A stretch of DNA of 64,000 nt from Ecdyonurus torrentis (Eukaryota > Arthropoda > Insecta > Ephemeroptera > Heptageniidae): the NCBI GenBank assembly GCA_949318235.1, contig OX439135.1, positions 27,474,587 through 27,538,586 on the forward strand, given 5' to 3'. The notes below the pieces were generated by a model, which was given only the letters and a program-made list of their open reading frames with translations, ran no database searches and was not told where the DNA came from. The position numbers and the translations under genes are program-made. Within the stretch, counting starts at the first letter, position 1. Every line of letters starts with the position of its first letter. This document shows positions 22,690-34,106 of the stretch, in pieces.

Positions 22690-23988
22690 TCAAACTGCTG
22701 TTCTCGACGTTTCATTGGTAGTCATAATATAATTATGTAGAACGACAGAGGCAAGTACGATATTGTCAGCGTTTTGTAGATTCTGAACAATGATACTCCT
22801 ATGGAAAATCCTAAATCTGGCAGCTAAAAGACCAAACGCGTTCATGGTGGTGAATCTGGCACGACTGATTCTGTAGTTAAAAATTTTCTTTGCTAGTGTT
22901 CTAAGGCTGCTTCCAGAAAAGGGGCGCAAAAGATTTCGTCTTAACGGGAAAGCACCATCCCCGATGAAAAAGTACGGCGTAGGTCTTGCAGTTGGATCAC
23001 CAGGTAATGGTGCATCAGCTGGTAGGGAAAGCTGTTCGTTAATGATTCGGGAGCCAAAGACACTGTGACGGAATACTCCATCATCTCCACACGAGCCCTG
23101 TGCACCTACATCCACCCATATGAATTTGCGTTTAGCGTCACAACAAGCCATCAGGTTTATTGAGTAGTAGCCCTTATAATTAAAGCAATCACTTCCACTG
23201 AATTTAGGACAAAACACTTTCACATGTTTTCTATCAATACAGCCAACGCAGTGCGGCATATTCCACAAGCTTTCGAATTCAATTGCGATTCTGCGAAAGT
23301 CTTCTCTCCTTGGTTCCGGCATGTACGTTGGCTGCAAAGAAGTCCACAAAACCGACAGCATCTCATTAATGGCAAAGTCACAAGTTGACAATCCGATTCT
23401 GAATTGATAAGCTAACGACCTGATGCTGTCGCCAGATGCCAAAAACCTGCAATACACACATATATATAGGTATATAATATATCAAATAATAAATACACAT
23501 TATTATTATCCGTGTATGTGTTGCTTACCTTATTGTTAATAACAATCTATGTTCCACAGACAGCGTTTCTCTCTGACATTTACGGGGTCTTGATGCAGGG
23601 GTAACCAATGCCAATAAACGGTCGAATTGGGAAAATGCCATTCTTGTATACGAAAAGAACCTGTCCTCGTGTTGCCTTAAAATCGGGTACAGGGAGCGAT
23701 ACACACCTGTATAAAAAATAAGTAATATTAATTGAATTTTTTATGTATTAAATCTGCAGCGCAGCAGCTTTTTAAAAATAAAATAATACCTTGCTGAGGA
23801 CGAGTTCGGTTTACAGGATGGACACCAAAGCGCCTAGGTTTTCTAGCCTTCCCACCTCCATTTCTATTTGTCCTTCTTGATGGACTGGTGGCTAGATACG
23901 TGGCCAACACTCCCAGCGCGAGATAAAATAATAACAAAGGTACATTTTCTGTTCCGAGCAGCATTTTCTTGTCAAATTTTCTCTTCAA
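22690..23988 (-). CDS. PIF/Harbinger (HARBI1-like) transposase, 3 exons, third catalytic residue replaced
   Basis: Exon 1 23790-23988, exon 2 23529-23706, exon 3 22690-23446 (minus strand). Introns begin GTATTA and GTAAGC and end ATACAG and TTGCAG. The joined frame is uninterrupted: 1134 nt, 377 residues, normal for the family. The N-terminal part has the Arg-rich RKPRRFGVHPVNRTR and the helix-turn-helix region (RFFSYTRMAFSQFDRLLALV, LSVEHRLLLTIR, FLASGDSIRSLAYQFRIGLS). The DDE domain shows CVGCIDRKHVKV (first Asp), GYYSINLMACCDAKRKFIWV, FFIGDGAFPLRRNLLRPF (second Asp) and NYRISRARFTTMNAFGLLAA. In that last motif the family has Glu-Asn-Ala-Phe-Gly; here Met (ATG) replaces the catalytic Glu. 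Cut-and-paste activity should be lost, although frame and splice sites are intact. The gene faces the MADF gene tail to tail. Confidence 0.9.
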
Positions 23989-24261
23989 ACTTGTCGTGTC
24001 AAAACTACCTTCATTTCACAGCTGTTTATTGTTTGAAAAAAACAAACGAATTGCGCACGCGCGAAGTATTTAATTTTTCTTAAGTGGAATTGTTAATTTT
24101 TCTTAATTGGATTTTATTTGTTAATTTTTCTTAAGTAGCACAAATTGAGAAAATTCTTAAGTGGAAAATCAGTTTCATTGTGAACACCAATCGTTCTTAA
24201 GTGGAAAAAATTAGCATTTTCACTTAAGAAAACTTAGAAAAAGTCCATTGTGAACAAGGCT
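23989..24261. repeat. Harbinger right terminal region with subterminal repeats
   Basis: About 270 bp between the transposase start codon and the right end. The core CTTAAGTGG or its close variants occurs at about 24079, 24130, 24155 and 24193, and in reverse orientation (CACTTAAG) near 24222. TTCACAATG-type sequence occurs in inverse orientation twice, near 24175 and 24245. Such iterated subterminal motifs are commonly binding sites for a transposase or MADF partner. It also holds the probable promoter region of the minus-strand gene; no clear TATA element was assigned. Confidence 0.65.
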
Positions 24262-27200
24262 TTACACTTGAGTCGTAAAAAATAAAACTTTCTCAGTTTG
24301 TGAGAATTTTATTGTTTTCAGTTGAAGTCTATCGCATTGTAGCCCATATGAAGAAAAAAAAAATTTTTTACTCGAGTTCTAATGAGATAGAAAGTTGAGG
24401 TTTTTAAATAAAGTGATGCAAAACGCTTTAAAGTACTAAATGCAACTCTAGAAACAAATTTGAAAAAAATAATTTAAAAAAAAAAATGTGTTTTTCAGAT
24501 TCTGAAAACGATTTTTGATGATATCTCAGAAACAAATAATGCTACAGACTTGCGGTTTGAACTCAAATGTATCACTTTGAATTGTCTTATGAAAAGTTTA
24601 TTACACTTTAGTCACAAAAAAAACTTTCTCAGTTTTTGAGAATTTAAGTATTTTCAGTTGAAGTCTATAGCATTGTAGCCCATATATATGATGAAAAAAA
24701 GTTTGTAACTCGAGTTCTAATTGAGATAGAAAGCTGCGGTTTTGAAATAAAGTCATGCAAAACACTCTATAGTACTAAATTCACCTATAAAAACAAAATT
24801 AGGAAATTTTTTTTTTTGAAAAAAAATGTGTTTTTCAGATTCTGAAAACGATTTTTGATGATATCTCAGAAACTAATAATGCAACAGACTTGCGGTTTGA
24901 ACTCAAATGTATCAGTTTGAATTGTCTTATGAAAAGTTTATCACACTTTAGTCACAAAAATAAAACTTTCTCTGTTTTTGAGAATTTTAGTATTTTCAGT
25001 TGAAGTCTATAGCATTGTAGCCCATATGAAGAAAAAAAAGTTTGTAACTCGTGTTCCAATTAAGATAGAAAGTTGCGGTTTTGAAATAAAGTGTTGCAAA
25101 ACGCTCTATAGTACTAATTTTACATCTAGAAACAAAATTGAGAAAAAAAAAATTTTCAAAAAAAAAAATGTGTTATTCAGATTCTGAAAACGATTTTTGA
25201 TGTTATCTCAGAAACTAATAATGCAACAGACTTGCGGTTTGAACTGAAATGTATCACTATGAATTGTCTTATGAAAAGTTTATTACACTTTAGTCGCATA
25301 AAATAAAACTTTCTCAGTTTTTATGAATTTTATTGTTTTCAGTTGAAGTCTATAGCATTGTAGCCCATATGAAGAAAAACAAAGTTTGTAACTCGAGTTC
25401 TAATTGAGATAAAAAGTTGCGGTGTTGAAATAAAGTGATGCAAATTGCTCTATAATACTAAATGAAACTCTAGAAACAAATTGGAAAAAAAAAAATTTTC
25501 CAAAAAAACTGTGTTTTTCATATTTTGAAAACGATTTTCGATATTATCTCAGAAACTAATAATGCAACAGACTTCCGGTTTGGACTTAAATGTATCACTT
25601 TGAATTGTCTTATGAAAAGTATATTACTTTTTAGTCGCATAAAATAAAAGTTTCTCAGTTTTTGAGAATTTAAGTATTATCTTACCGATATCTATAGCAT
25701 TGTAGCCCATATGAAGAAAAAAAAAGTTTTTAACTCGAGTTCTAAATGAGATTGAAAGTTGCGGTTTTGAAATAAAGTGTTGCAAAACGCTCTATAGTAA
25801 TAAATGCAACTCTAAAAACCAAATTAGGAAAAAAAAATTTTCAAAAAAATTGTATTTTTCAGATTCTGAAAACGATTTTTGATGATATCTCAGAAACTAA
25901 TAATGCTACAGACTTGCGGTTTGATCTCAAATGTATCACTTTGAATTGTCTTATAAAAAGTTTATTACACTTGAGTCGTAAAAGTAAAACTTTCTAAGTT
26001 TGTGAGAATTTTATTCTCTTCAGTTGAAGTCTATAGCATTGTAGCCCATATGAAGAAAACAAAAGTTTGTAACTCGAGTTCTAATTGAGATAGAAAGTTG
26101 CTGTTTTGAAATAAAGTGATGCAAATTGCTTTATAGTACTAAATGCAACTCTAGAAACAAATTTGAAACAAATTATTTTTTAAAAAAAATGTTTTTCAGA
26201 TTCCGAAAACGATTTTTGATGATATTTTAGAAACTAATAATGCAACAGACTTGCGGTTTGAACTAAAATGTATCACTAAGAATTGTCTTACGAAAAGTTT
26301 TTTACACTTTAGTCGCATAAAATAAAACTTTCTCAGTTTTTGAGAATTTAAGTATTTTCTTACAGAAGTCTATAGCATTGTAGCCCATATGAAGAAAAAA
26401 AAAGTTTTTAACTCGAGTTCTTAATGAGATAGAAAGTTGCGGTTTTGAAAAAAAGTGATGCAGAACGCACTATAGTACTAAATGCAATTCATGAAACAAA
26501 TTTGAAAAAAATAATTTTTCAAAAAAATTGTGTTTTTTAGATTCTGAAAATGATTTTTTATGATATCTCAGAAACTAATAATGCTACAGACTTGCGGTTT
26601 GAACTCAAATGTATCACTTTAAATTAGCTTATAAAAAGTATATTCCACTTGAGTCGTAAAAAATAAAACTTTCTCAGTTTGTGAGAATTTTATAGTTTTC
26701 AGTTGAAGTCTATAGCATTGTAGCCCATATGAAGAAAAAAAAGTTTGTAACTCGAGTTCTAATTGAGATAGTAAGTTGCGGTTTTGAAATAAAGTCATGC
26801 AAAACACACTATAGTACTTAATTCACATCTAGTAACAAAATTGAGAAAAATAATTTTTCCAAAAAAATTGTGTTTTTCAGATTCTAAAAACGATTTTTGA
26901 TGATGTCTCAGAAACTAATAATGCTACAGACTTACGGTTTGAACTCAAATGTATTACTTTGAATTGTCTTATAAAAAGTTTATAACACTTGAGTCGTAAA
27001 AAAAAAACATTCTAAGTTTGTGAGAACTTTATTCTTTTCAGTTGAAGTCTATAGCATTGTAGCCCATATGAAGAAAAAAAGTTTGTAACTCGAGTTCTAA
27101 TTGAGGTAGAAAGTTGCTGTTTTGAAAAAAAATGATGCAAATTGCTCTATAGTACTAAATGCAACTCTAGAAACAAAATTGAAAAAAAAAAAGTTTTAAA

Positions 27201-29810
27201 AAAATTTTTTTTTTCAGATTCCGAAAACGATTTTTGATGATATTTTAGAAACTAATAATGCAACAGACTTGCGGTTTGAACTAAAATATATCACTAAGAA
27301 TTGTCTTACGAAAAGTTTGTTACACTTTAGTCGCATAAAATAAAACTTTCTCAGTTTTTGAGAATTTAAGTATTTTCTTACAGAAGTCTATAGCATTGTA
27401 GCCCATATGAAGAAAAAAAAAGTTTTTAACTCGAGTTCTTAATGAGATAGAAAGTTGCGGTTTTGAAAAAAAGTGATGCAGAACGCACTATAGTACTAAA
27501 TGCAATTCATGAAACAAATTTAAAAAAAATAATTTTTCAAAAAAAATTGTGTTTTTTAGATTTTGAAAATGATTTTTTATGATATCTCAGAAACTAATAA
27601 TGCTACAGACTTGCGGTTTGAACTCAAATGTATCACTTTGAATTAGCTTATAAAAAGTATATTACACTTGAGTCGTAAAAAATAAAACTTTCTCAGTTTG
27701 TAAGAATTTTATTGTTTTCAGTTGAAGTCTATAGCATTGTAGCCCATATGAAGAAAAAAAAGTTTGTAACTCGAGTTCTAATTGAGATAGTAAGTTGCGG
27801 TTTTGAAATAAAGTCATGCAAAACACACTATAGTACTTAATTCACATCTAGAAACAAAATTGAGAAAAAAATTTTTTCGACAAAAATGTGTTTTTAGATT
27901 CTGAAAACGATTTTTGATGATATCTCAGAAACTAATAATGCTACAGACTTACGGTTTGAACTCAAATGTATTACTTTGAATTGTCTTATAAAAAGTTTAT
28001 AACACTTGAGTCGTAAAAAAAAAACATTCTAAGTTTGTGAGAACTTTATTCTTTTCAGTTGAAGTCTATAGCATTGTAGCCCATATGAAGAAAAAAAGTT
28101 TGTAACTCGAGTTCTAATTGAGGTAGAAAGTTGCTGTTTTGAAAAAAAATGATGCAAATTGCTCTATAGTACTAAATGCAACTCTAGAAACAAAATTGAA
28201 AAAAAAAAAATTTAAAAAAAAAAATGTTTTTCAGATTCCGAAAACGATTTTTGATGATATTTTAGAAACTAATAATGCAACAGACTTGCGGTTTTAACTA
28301 AAATGTATCACTAAGAATTGTCTTACGAAAAGTTTGTTACACTTTAGTCGCATAAAATAAAACTTTCTCAGTTTTTGAGAATTTAAGTATTTTCTTACAG
28401 AAGTCTATAGCATTGTAGCCCATATGAAGAAAAAAAAAGTTTTTAACTCGAGTTCTTAATGAGATAGAAAGTTGCGGTTTTGAAAAAAAGTGATGCAGAA
28501 CGCTCTAAAGTACTAAATGCAACTCTAGAAACAAATTAAAAAAAAAAAATTTCACAAAAAATTGTGTTTTTCAGATTCTGAAAACGATTTTTGATGATAT
28601 CTCAGAAACTAATAATGCTACAGACTTGCGGTTTGAACTCAAATATATCATTTGTCTTATGAAAAGTTTATTACACTATAGTTACTAAAAAATAAAACTT
28701 TCTCAGTTTTTGAGAATTTTATTGTTTTCAGTTGAAGTCTATAGCATTGTAGCCCATATGAAGAAAAAAAAAGTTTGTAACTCGAGTTTTAATTGAGATA
28801 GAAAGCTGCGGTTTTGAAATAAAGTGATGAAAATCGCACTATAGTACTAAATGCAATTCATGAAACAAATTTGAAAAAAATAATTTTTCAAAAAAAATTG
28901 TGTTTTTTAAATTTTGAAAATGATTTTTTATGATATCTCAGAAACTAATAATGCTACAGACTTGCGGTTTGAACTCAAATGTATCACTTTGAATTAGCTT
29001 ATAAAAAGTATATTACACTTGAGTCGTAAAAAATAAAACTTTCTCAGTTTGTGAGAATTTTATTGTTTTCAGTTGAAGTCTATAGCATTGTAGCCCATAT
29101 GAAGAAAAAAAAGTTTGTAACTCGAGTTCTAATTGAGATAGTAAGTTGCGGTTTTGAAATAAAGTCATGCAAAACACACTATAGTACTTAATTCACATCT
29201 AGAAACAAAATTGAGAAAAAAATTTTTTCGAAAAAAAATGTGTTTTTAGATTCTGAAAACGATTTTTGATGATATCTCAGAAACTAATAATGCTACAGAC
29301 TTACGGTTTGAACTCAAATGTATTACTTTGAATTGTCTTATAAAAAGTTTATAACACTTGAGTCGTAAAAAAAAAACATTCTAAGTTTGTGAGAACTTTA
29401 TTCTTTTCAGTTGAAGTCTATAGCATTGTAGCCCATATGAAGAAAAAAAAGTTTGTAACTCGAGTTCTAATTGAGGTAGAAAGTTGCTGTTTTAAAAAAA
29501 AAATGATGCAAATTGCTCTATAGTACTAAATGCAACTCTAGAAACAAAATTGAAAAAAATAATTTTTCAAAAAAAATTGTTTTTCAGATTCTGAAAACGA
29601 TTTTTGATGATATCTCAGAAACTAATAATGCAACAGACTTCCGGTTAGAACTGAAATATATCACTTTCACTTGTCTTATAAAAAGTTTATTACACTTGAG
29701 TCGTAAAAAATAAAACTTTCTGAGTTTGTGAGATTTTTTATGTTTTTAGTTGAAGTCTATAGCATTGTAGCCCTAATGAAGAAAAAAAAGTTTGTAACTC
29801 GAGTTCTAAT
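24262..29810 (+). repeat. Satellite II array, first block (about 340-bp monomer)
   Basis: About 16 tandem copies of a monomer of roughly 340 bp; successive ACACTTTAGTCG motifs lie about 340 bp apart. Landmarks of each unit are CAGTTGAAGTCTATAGCATT, GTAGCCCATATGAAG, GTAACTCGAGTTCTAATTGA, GATGATATCTCAGAAACTAA and CTACAGACTTGCGGTTTGAA. All copies are in one orientation. Between about 26310 and 29360 a higher-order unit of three monomers recurs (the CATAAAATAAAACTTTCTC variant at 26311, 27328 and 28346; spacing 1017-1018 bp). Occasional open frames of 60-110 codons shift with every indel and are not considered coding. Confidence 0.95.
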
Positions 29811-30835
29811 AAACCTTTCCTAAAAGTTGCTTTTTAGAAAAGTAAACAAACTTTTACCCCTAAATTTGGCGGCCATCTTGATTTAGGTGCAAAAATGTAA
29901 ACAAAGGGTAATTTAACATGTAAACAAATGGGCCATTAAGGCACTTTTTAAGATCAAATTTTAATTATTTCTAGTAAAATATTGCAAAATTTAACTGCGC
30001 TAAAACTATTTGCCATATCTTGTTTTGAATCGAGTAAGATGTCACAAAAAAGTGGTTTGAAATGAAAATTATTTCCCGCCTGAAACAAAAGCCATATGAA
30101 ATTCCGGTGGGCGGAGTTATCACAGTAAAAAATCAACATTTTTGCAATCGGGACGTGAATTTATGTTATAAAATTAAAGTTAAACATATTGTGAAGTCGC
30201 TATCACTTTTTACTGAAAGTAAATGTGTAAAATAGTACTATAAATATGTGATTTACGGCAAGTACCTCGGTTTTCTGCAACAGTGATTCAAAAATAAACA
30301 AACTCGCTGCTGCAGAAAAATCGTCTTTGATTCACCTGTGATCTACAAATACGGGAAGTATTTACATTTTACGTAGAGAAATGTTATAAAAAAGGACTAT
30401 TACTTTGTGTGCTCTTTTGTATTTTGAGATGCAGTGATTTTACTAGGCGTAGCAGCTAGATAAGCACTCCGTCATAGAAAAATTGAAGTGTAAACAATGA
30501 ATATACTAAGGTAAATGAATGAGAGGTTATTTGGTATTTTTTGGTTTTCTGTCACTTGGTGTGTCTCTATCAAAATCACACAGCATAAGTGCATACAGTA
30601 TATATTATGTACATACGCAGGATGATTATTTTAACTTGTCTATATTCATTGGTAAAGAATATACGGCGTACACACACCCAACAAAATCGAGTTTTACGTA
30701 CTGTACAGTACTGTATGTATGCATTTGCATGTACTGTACGTATGTATGTACTCAATGTACATACTGTATATGTATGTATGCACTTAGTTAGTTCAGTTAG
30801 CATTATGTAATGTGAGCCATCTCTAGCTGTATGTA

Positions 30836-30955
30836 CAGCTCTGGCCAAAAGTTCCCGAACGGGGCAGCGGCAGCCGCTGCGTTGTCTCATAAAGATAGCA
30901 TTGTGTGGTTGCGGGTTGCCTATGCAAATCATTTGGGAACTTTTGGCTAGAGCTG
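30836..30955. mobile_element. Small TA-flanked MITE (type A), left palindrome arm
   Basis: A 120-bp element between TA dinucleotides with inverted termini: CAGCTCTGGCCAAAAGTTCC on the left and, read from the right end, CAGCTCTAGCCAAAAGTTCC. TA flanks and CAG...CTG ends fit a Tc1/mariner-type MITE. It has no coding capacity. The interior is relatively GC rich (GCAGCGGCAGCCGCTGCG). Confidence 0.78.
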
Positions 30956-31450
30956 TACATATGTATGTACTACATACATAAATACATACATTCATACATA
31001 CATGCATAGAACTCGAGGTCTACAGAGATATAAATTTATGTTAAGTTTGAAAGGAAATAATGATAGAATAATTCAGCGCTGGTTTTAGAATAAAGTTTAA
31101 AGCGTCCCCTAGTTTGGTGACAATCTTTCCTAGCAAACAGATTATAAACATAGTGGATAGCTTGCGTCACTAATATACAACTTTTATCTTGTAGATTAGA
31201 GCAGAACGCTATCTTTTTTTTTTTTTTTTTTTTTTTTTCCTCTGAGCTACCAAGATTTTACCAAACTGTGTGACTCTTCTCTTTATTCTAAGACCAGTTC
31301 TGGTTTATCATATTGTTACTTGCTTTCAAATGTATTATACCTAACCACGATGGTATATTTTCCTTTATATCTCCAATGTAATTTTTCTTTTTTTTATTTT
31401 TGCTGTATTATTATTATTTTTTTTTTTCTTTTCATCATAAAACACCTTAA

Positions 31451-31575
31451 GGAGGTAAGGGGGCGTAGATGGCAGCACGGTAATTTAAGATAGGAAACCA
31501 TCAGCTGTTATCCAATATGTCTGACTTTTTCTTATGGAAATTTCCCTGTGCTGCAATCTACGGTCCCTTACCTCC
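31451..31575. mobile_element. TTAA-flanked MITE, left palindrome arm
   Basis: A 125-bp element between TTAA tetranucleotides (31447-31450 and 31576-31579). The inverted termini are GGAGGTAAGGGGGCGTAGAT and, read from the right, GGAGGTAAGGGACCGTAGAT, and both continue through GCAGCACGG-type sequence. TTAA flanks suggest a piggyBac-type target. TTA flanks with one extra terminal A would instead suggest PIF/Harbinger, and the sequence does not decide. No coding capacity. Confidence 0.7.
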
Positions 31576-31703
31576 TTAAACAAAAAACTTGTTTAATATC
31601 ATAACAAAACTAAATATCAACGTTCATGATATGGCAGGGCCAGAGTCATTTATTTTTCTTGTATTAACTCCATCATTTGTGTACTGTACTACGCTGAAAT
31701 GTA

Positions 31704-31822
31704 CAGCTTTGGCCAAAAGTTTGAGAACAATTTATATAAGCAACCCGCTTCACTTTGCTATCGTTGTGAGAGAACGCTGCAGCCACCGCTGCCCCCCGTT
31801 CTTAAACAAATGACCAGAGTTG
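31704..31822. mobile_element. Small TA-flanked MITE (type B), left palindrome arm
   Basis: A 119-bp element between TA dinucleotides. It starts CAGCTTTGGCCAAAAGTTTG and ends in CATTTGTTTAAG-type sequence with CAACTCTGGTC on the opposite strand. The termini resemble the type A MITE (CAGCTCTGGCCAAAAGTT), so the two may be mobilised by the same transposase, but the interiors differ. Confidence 0.7.
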
Positions 31823-32397
31823 TACATTAATGTGCTGTGTCATATTGTACAGTAATGTACACATGACCTTGATAAGAATTTTCACCATTCAAAAACTTGG
31901 CTAAATTTGCAATGTTGTTTTTATGGGAAAAACACGCTCTGGATTTAAATGGTAAAATATCTTATCACAGTCCTGTACACTTACCTTGCACTTCATTATA
32001 CTGTAATGTAAATTTTTTTTTTGCCTGTAGAACTGACTTCAGTAAAACCAGGGGGAGACGTGATCCTGAACTTCAGTAGCAGAAGCACACTTAAGACTAG
32101 TCACCTTTTTTTTTCCTGACTTCAGTACCCGCAGGAGGAGACGATGGTCCTGAACTTCAGCAGACTGTAACATAATAATTGTAAATAACTGCAGACCAAT
32201 ATCTGAGGCTGAGTAATCTGAGTACTGTATGGTACGTACTTTACTGTACATGGCAATACAGTACTGTACAGTAAAGCACAGTACAGTAGTACATTACGTG
32301 TGTAGTATATTACAGCACGGTAAAGTTACTTACCGTGCTGTAATAAATATATTACATTTGATTGCTTTGTACTGTTTTTTGCTGTACATTACAGTAC

Positions 32398-32400
<3 letters not shown>

Positions 32401-32448
<48 letters not shown>

Positions 32449-32545
32449 AGATTTGTCTTACAGCAATACAAATGATAGATTTTTGCCTTATATATCATTA
32501 CTGTATTGCTATAATACAAATCTCTCTCTCTCTCTCTCTCTCTCT
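32401..32545. repeat. Palindrome centre: (GA)22, loop, (CT)12
   Basis: GA dinucleotides run from 32401 to 32444 and CT dinucleotides from 32521 to 32545, with an AT-rich loop between them that itself contains inverted ACAGCAATACA and CTGTATTGCT. The two runs are mirror equivalents that now differ in length (44 against 25 bp), so they have slipped since the arms formed. Confidence 0.9.
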
Positions 32546-33125
32546 TACAGTACTGTAATGTACAGCAAAAAACAGTACAAAGCAATCAAATGTAATATAT
32601 TTATTACAGCACGGTAAGTAACTTTACCGTGCTGTAATATACTACACACGTAATGTACTACTGTACTGTGCTTTACTGTACAGTACTGTATTGCCATGTA
32701 CAGTAAAGTACGTACCATACAGTACACAGATTACTCAGCCTCAGATATTGGTCTGCAGTTATTTACAATTATTATGTTACAGTCTGCTGAAGTTCAGGAC
32801 CATCGTCTCCTCCTGCGGGTACTGAAGTCAGGAAAAAAAAAGGTGACTAGTCTTAAGTGTGCTTCTGCTACTGAAGTTCAGGATCATCGTCTCCCCCTGG
32901 TTTTACTGAAGTCAGTTCTACAGGCAAAAAAAAAATTTACATTACAGTATAATGAAGTGCAAGGTAAGTATACAGGACTGTGATAAGATATTTTACCATT
33001 TAAATCCAGTGCGTGTTTTTCCCATAAAAACAACATTGCAAATTTAGCCAAGTTTTTGAATGGTGAAAATTCTTATCAAGGTCATGTGTACATTACTGTA
33101 CAATATGTCACAGCACATTAATGTA

Positions 33126-33244
33126 CAGCTCTGGTCATTTGTTTAAGAACGGGGGGCAGCGGTGGCTGCAGCGTTCTCTCACAACGATAGCAAAGTGAAG
33201 CGGGTTGCTTATATAAATTGTTCTCAAACTTTTGGCCAAAGCTG
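33126..33244. mobile_element. Small TA-flanked MITE (type B), right palindrome arm (mirror copy)
   Basis: Mirror of 31704-31822, 119 bp, TA flanks. It starts CAGCTCTGGTCATTTGTTTA, so this arm keeps a C where the left arm has T in the terminal repeat. Confidence 0.7.
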
Positions 33245-33370
33245 TACATTTCAGCGTAGTACAGTACACATGATGGAGTTAATACAAGAAAAATAAATGA
33301 CTCTGGACCTGCCAAATCATGAACGTTGATATTTAGTTTTGTTATGATATTAAACAAGTTTTTTGTTTAA

Positions 33371-33495
33371 GGAGGTAAGGGACCGTAGATTGCAGCACAG
33401 GGAAATTTCCATAAGAAAAAGTCAGACATATTGGATAACAGCTGATGGTTTTCTATCTTAAATTACCGTGCTGCCATCTACGCCCCCTTACCTCC
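33371..33495. mobile_element. TTAA-flanked MITE, right palindrome arm (mirror copy)
   Basis: Mirror image of the element at 31451-31575, also 125 bp with TTAA at both sides (33367-33370 and 33496-33499). Confidence 0.7.
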
Positions 33496-33986
33496 TTAAG
33501 GTGTTTTATGATGAAAAGAAAAAAAAATAATAATAATAATACAGCAAAAATAAAAAAAAGAAAAATCATATTGGAGATATAAAGGAAAATATACCATCGT
33601 GGTTAGGTATAATACATTTGAAAGCAAGTAACAATATGATAAACCAGAACTGGTCTTAGAATAAAGAGAAGAGTCACACAGTTTGGTAAAATCTTGGTAG
33701 CTCAGAGGAAAAAAAAAAAAAAAAAAAAAAAAGATAGCGTTCTGCTCTAATCTACAAGATAAAAGTTGTATATTAGTGACACAAGCTATCCACTATGTTT
33801 ATAATCTGTTTGCTAGGAAAGATTGTCACCAAACTAGGGGACGCTTTTAACTTTATTCTAAAACCAGCGCTGAATTATTCTATCATTATTTCCTTTCAAA
33901 CTTAACATAAACTTATATCTCTGTAGACCTCGAGTTCTATGCATGTATGTATGTATGTATTTATGTATGTAGTACATACATATGTA

Positions 33987-34106
33987 CAGCTCTAGCCAAA
34001 AGTTCCCAAATTATTTGCATAGGCAACCCGCAACCACACAATGCTATTTTTATGAGACAACGCAGCGGCTGCCGCTGCCCCGTTCGGGAACTTTTGGCCA
34101 GAGCTG
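33987..34106. mobile_element. Small TA-flanked MITE (type A), right palindrome arm (mirror copy)
   Basis: Mirror image of the element at 30836-30955: 120 bp, TA flanks, CAGCTCTAGCCAAAAGTTCC at the left end and CTTTTGGCCAGAGCTG at the right end. A few substitutions separate the two copies. Confidence 0.78.

Larger units (their letters stand above)
19844..24261. mobile_element. PIF/Harbinger DNA transposon, left terminus missing
   Basis: Contains the two genes expected of a PIF/Harbinger element, a MADF-type DNA-binding protein and a DDE transposase, converging tail to tail. The right end reads, inward from 24261, AGCCTTGTTCACAATGGAC, followed outside by TTA (24262-24264), which fits the TWA target duplication of this superfamily. 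The flank there is satellite II in its normal phase. No matching inverted repeat was found on the left: satellite I ends at 19843 and the MADF start codon is only 64 bp further. The left end was therefore probably deleted, or replaced by a rearrangement that joined satellite I to the element. Confidence 0.82.

Noticed and set aside
19844..24261. MADF and Harbinger genes as two unrelated host genes
   Set aside because: The tail-to-tail pair between satellite arrays with a Harbinger TIR and TTA flank at one side is the known two-gene layout of PIF/Harbinger elements; domestication remains possible but is not shown.
30519..31007. Frames in the palindrome (30519-31007, 32229-32558, 32696-32983, 33947-34419) as genes
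   Set aside because: They occur as mirrored pairs in both arms and consist of low-complexity YVCMY-type or LSLSLS-type sequence from dinucleotide and GTAC-rich DNA.
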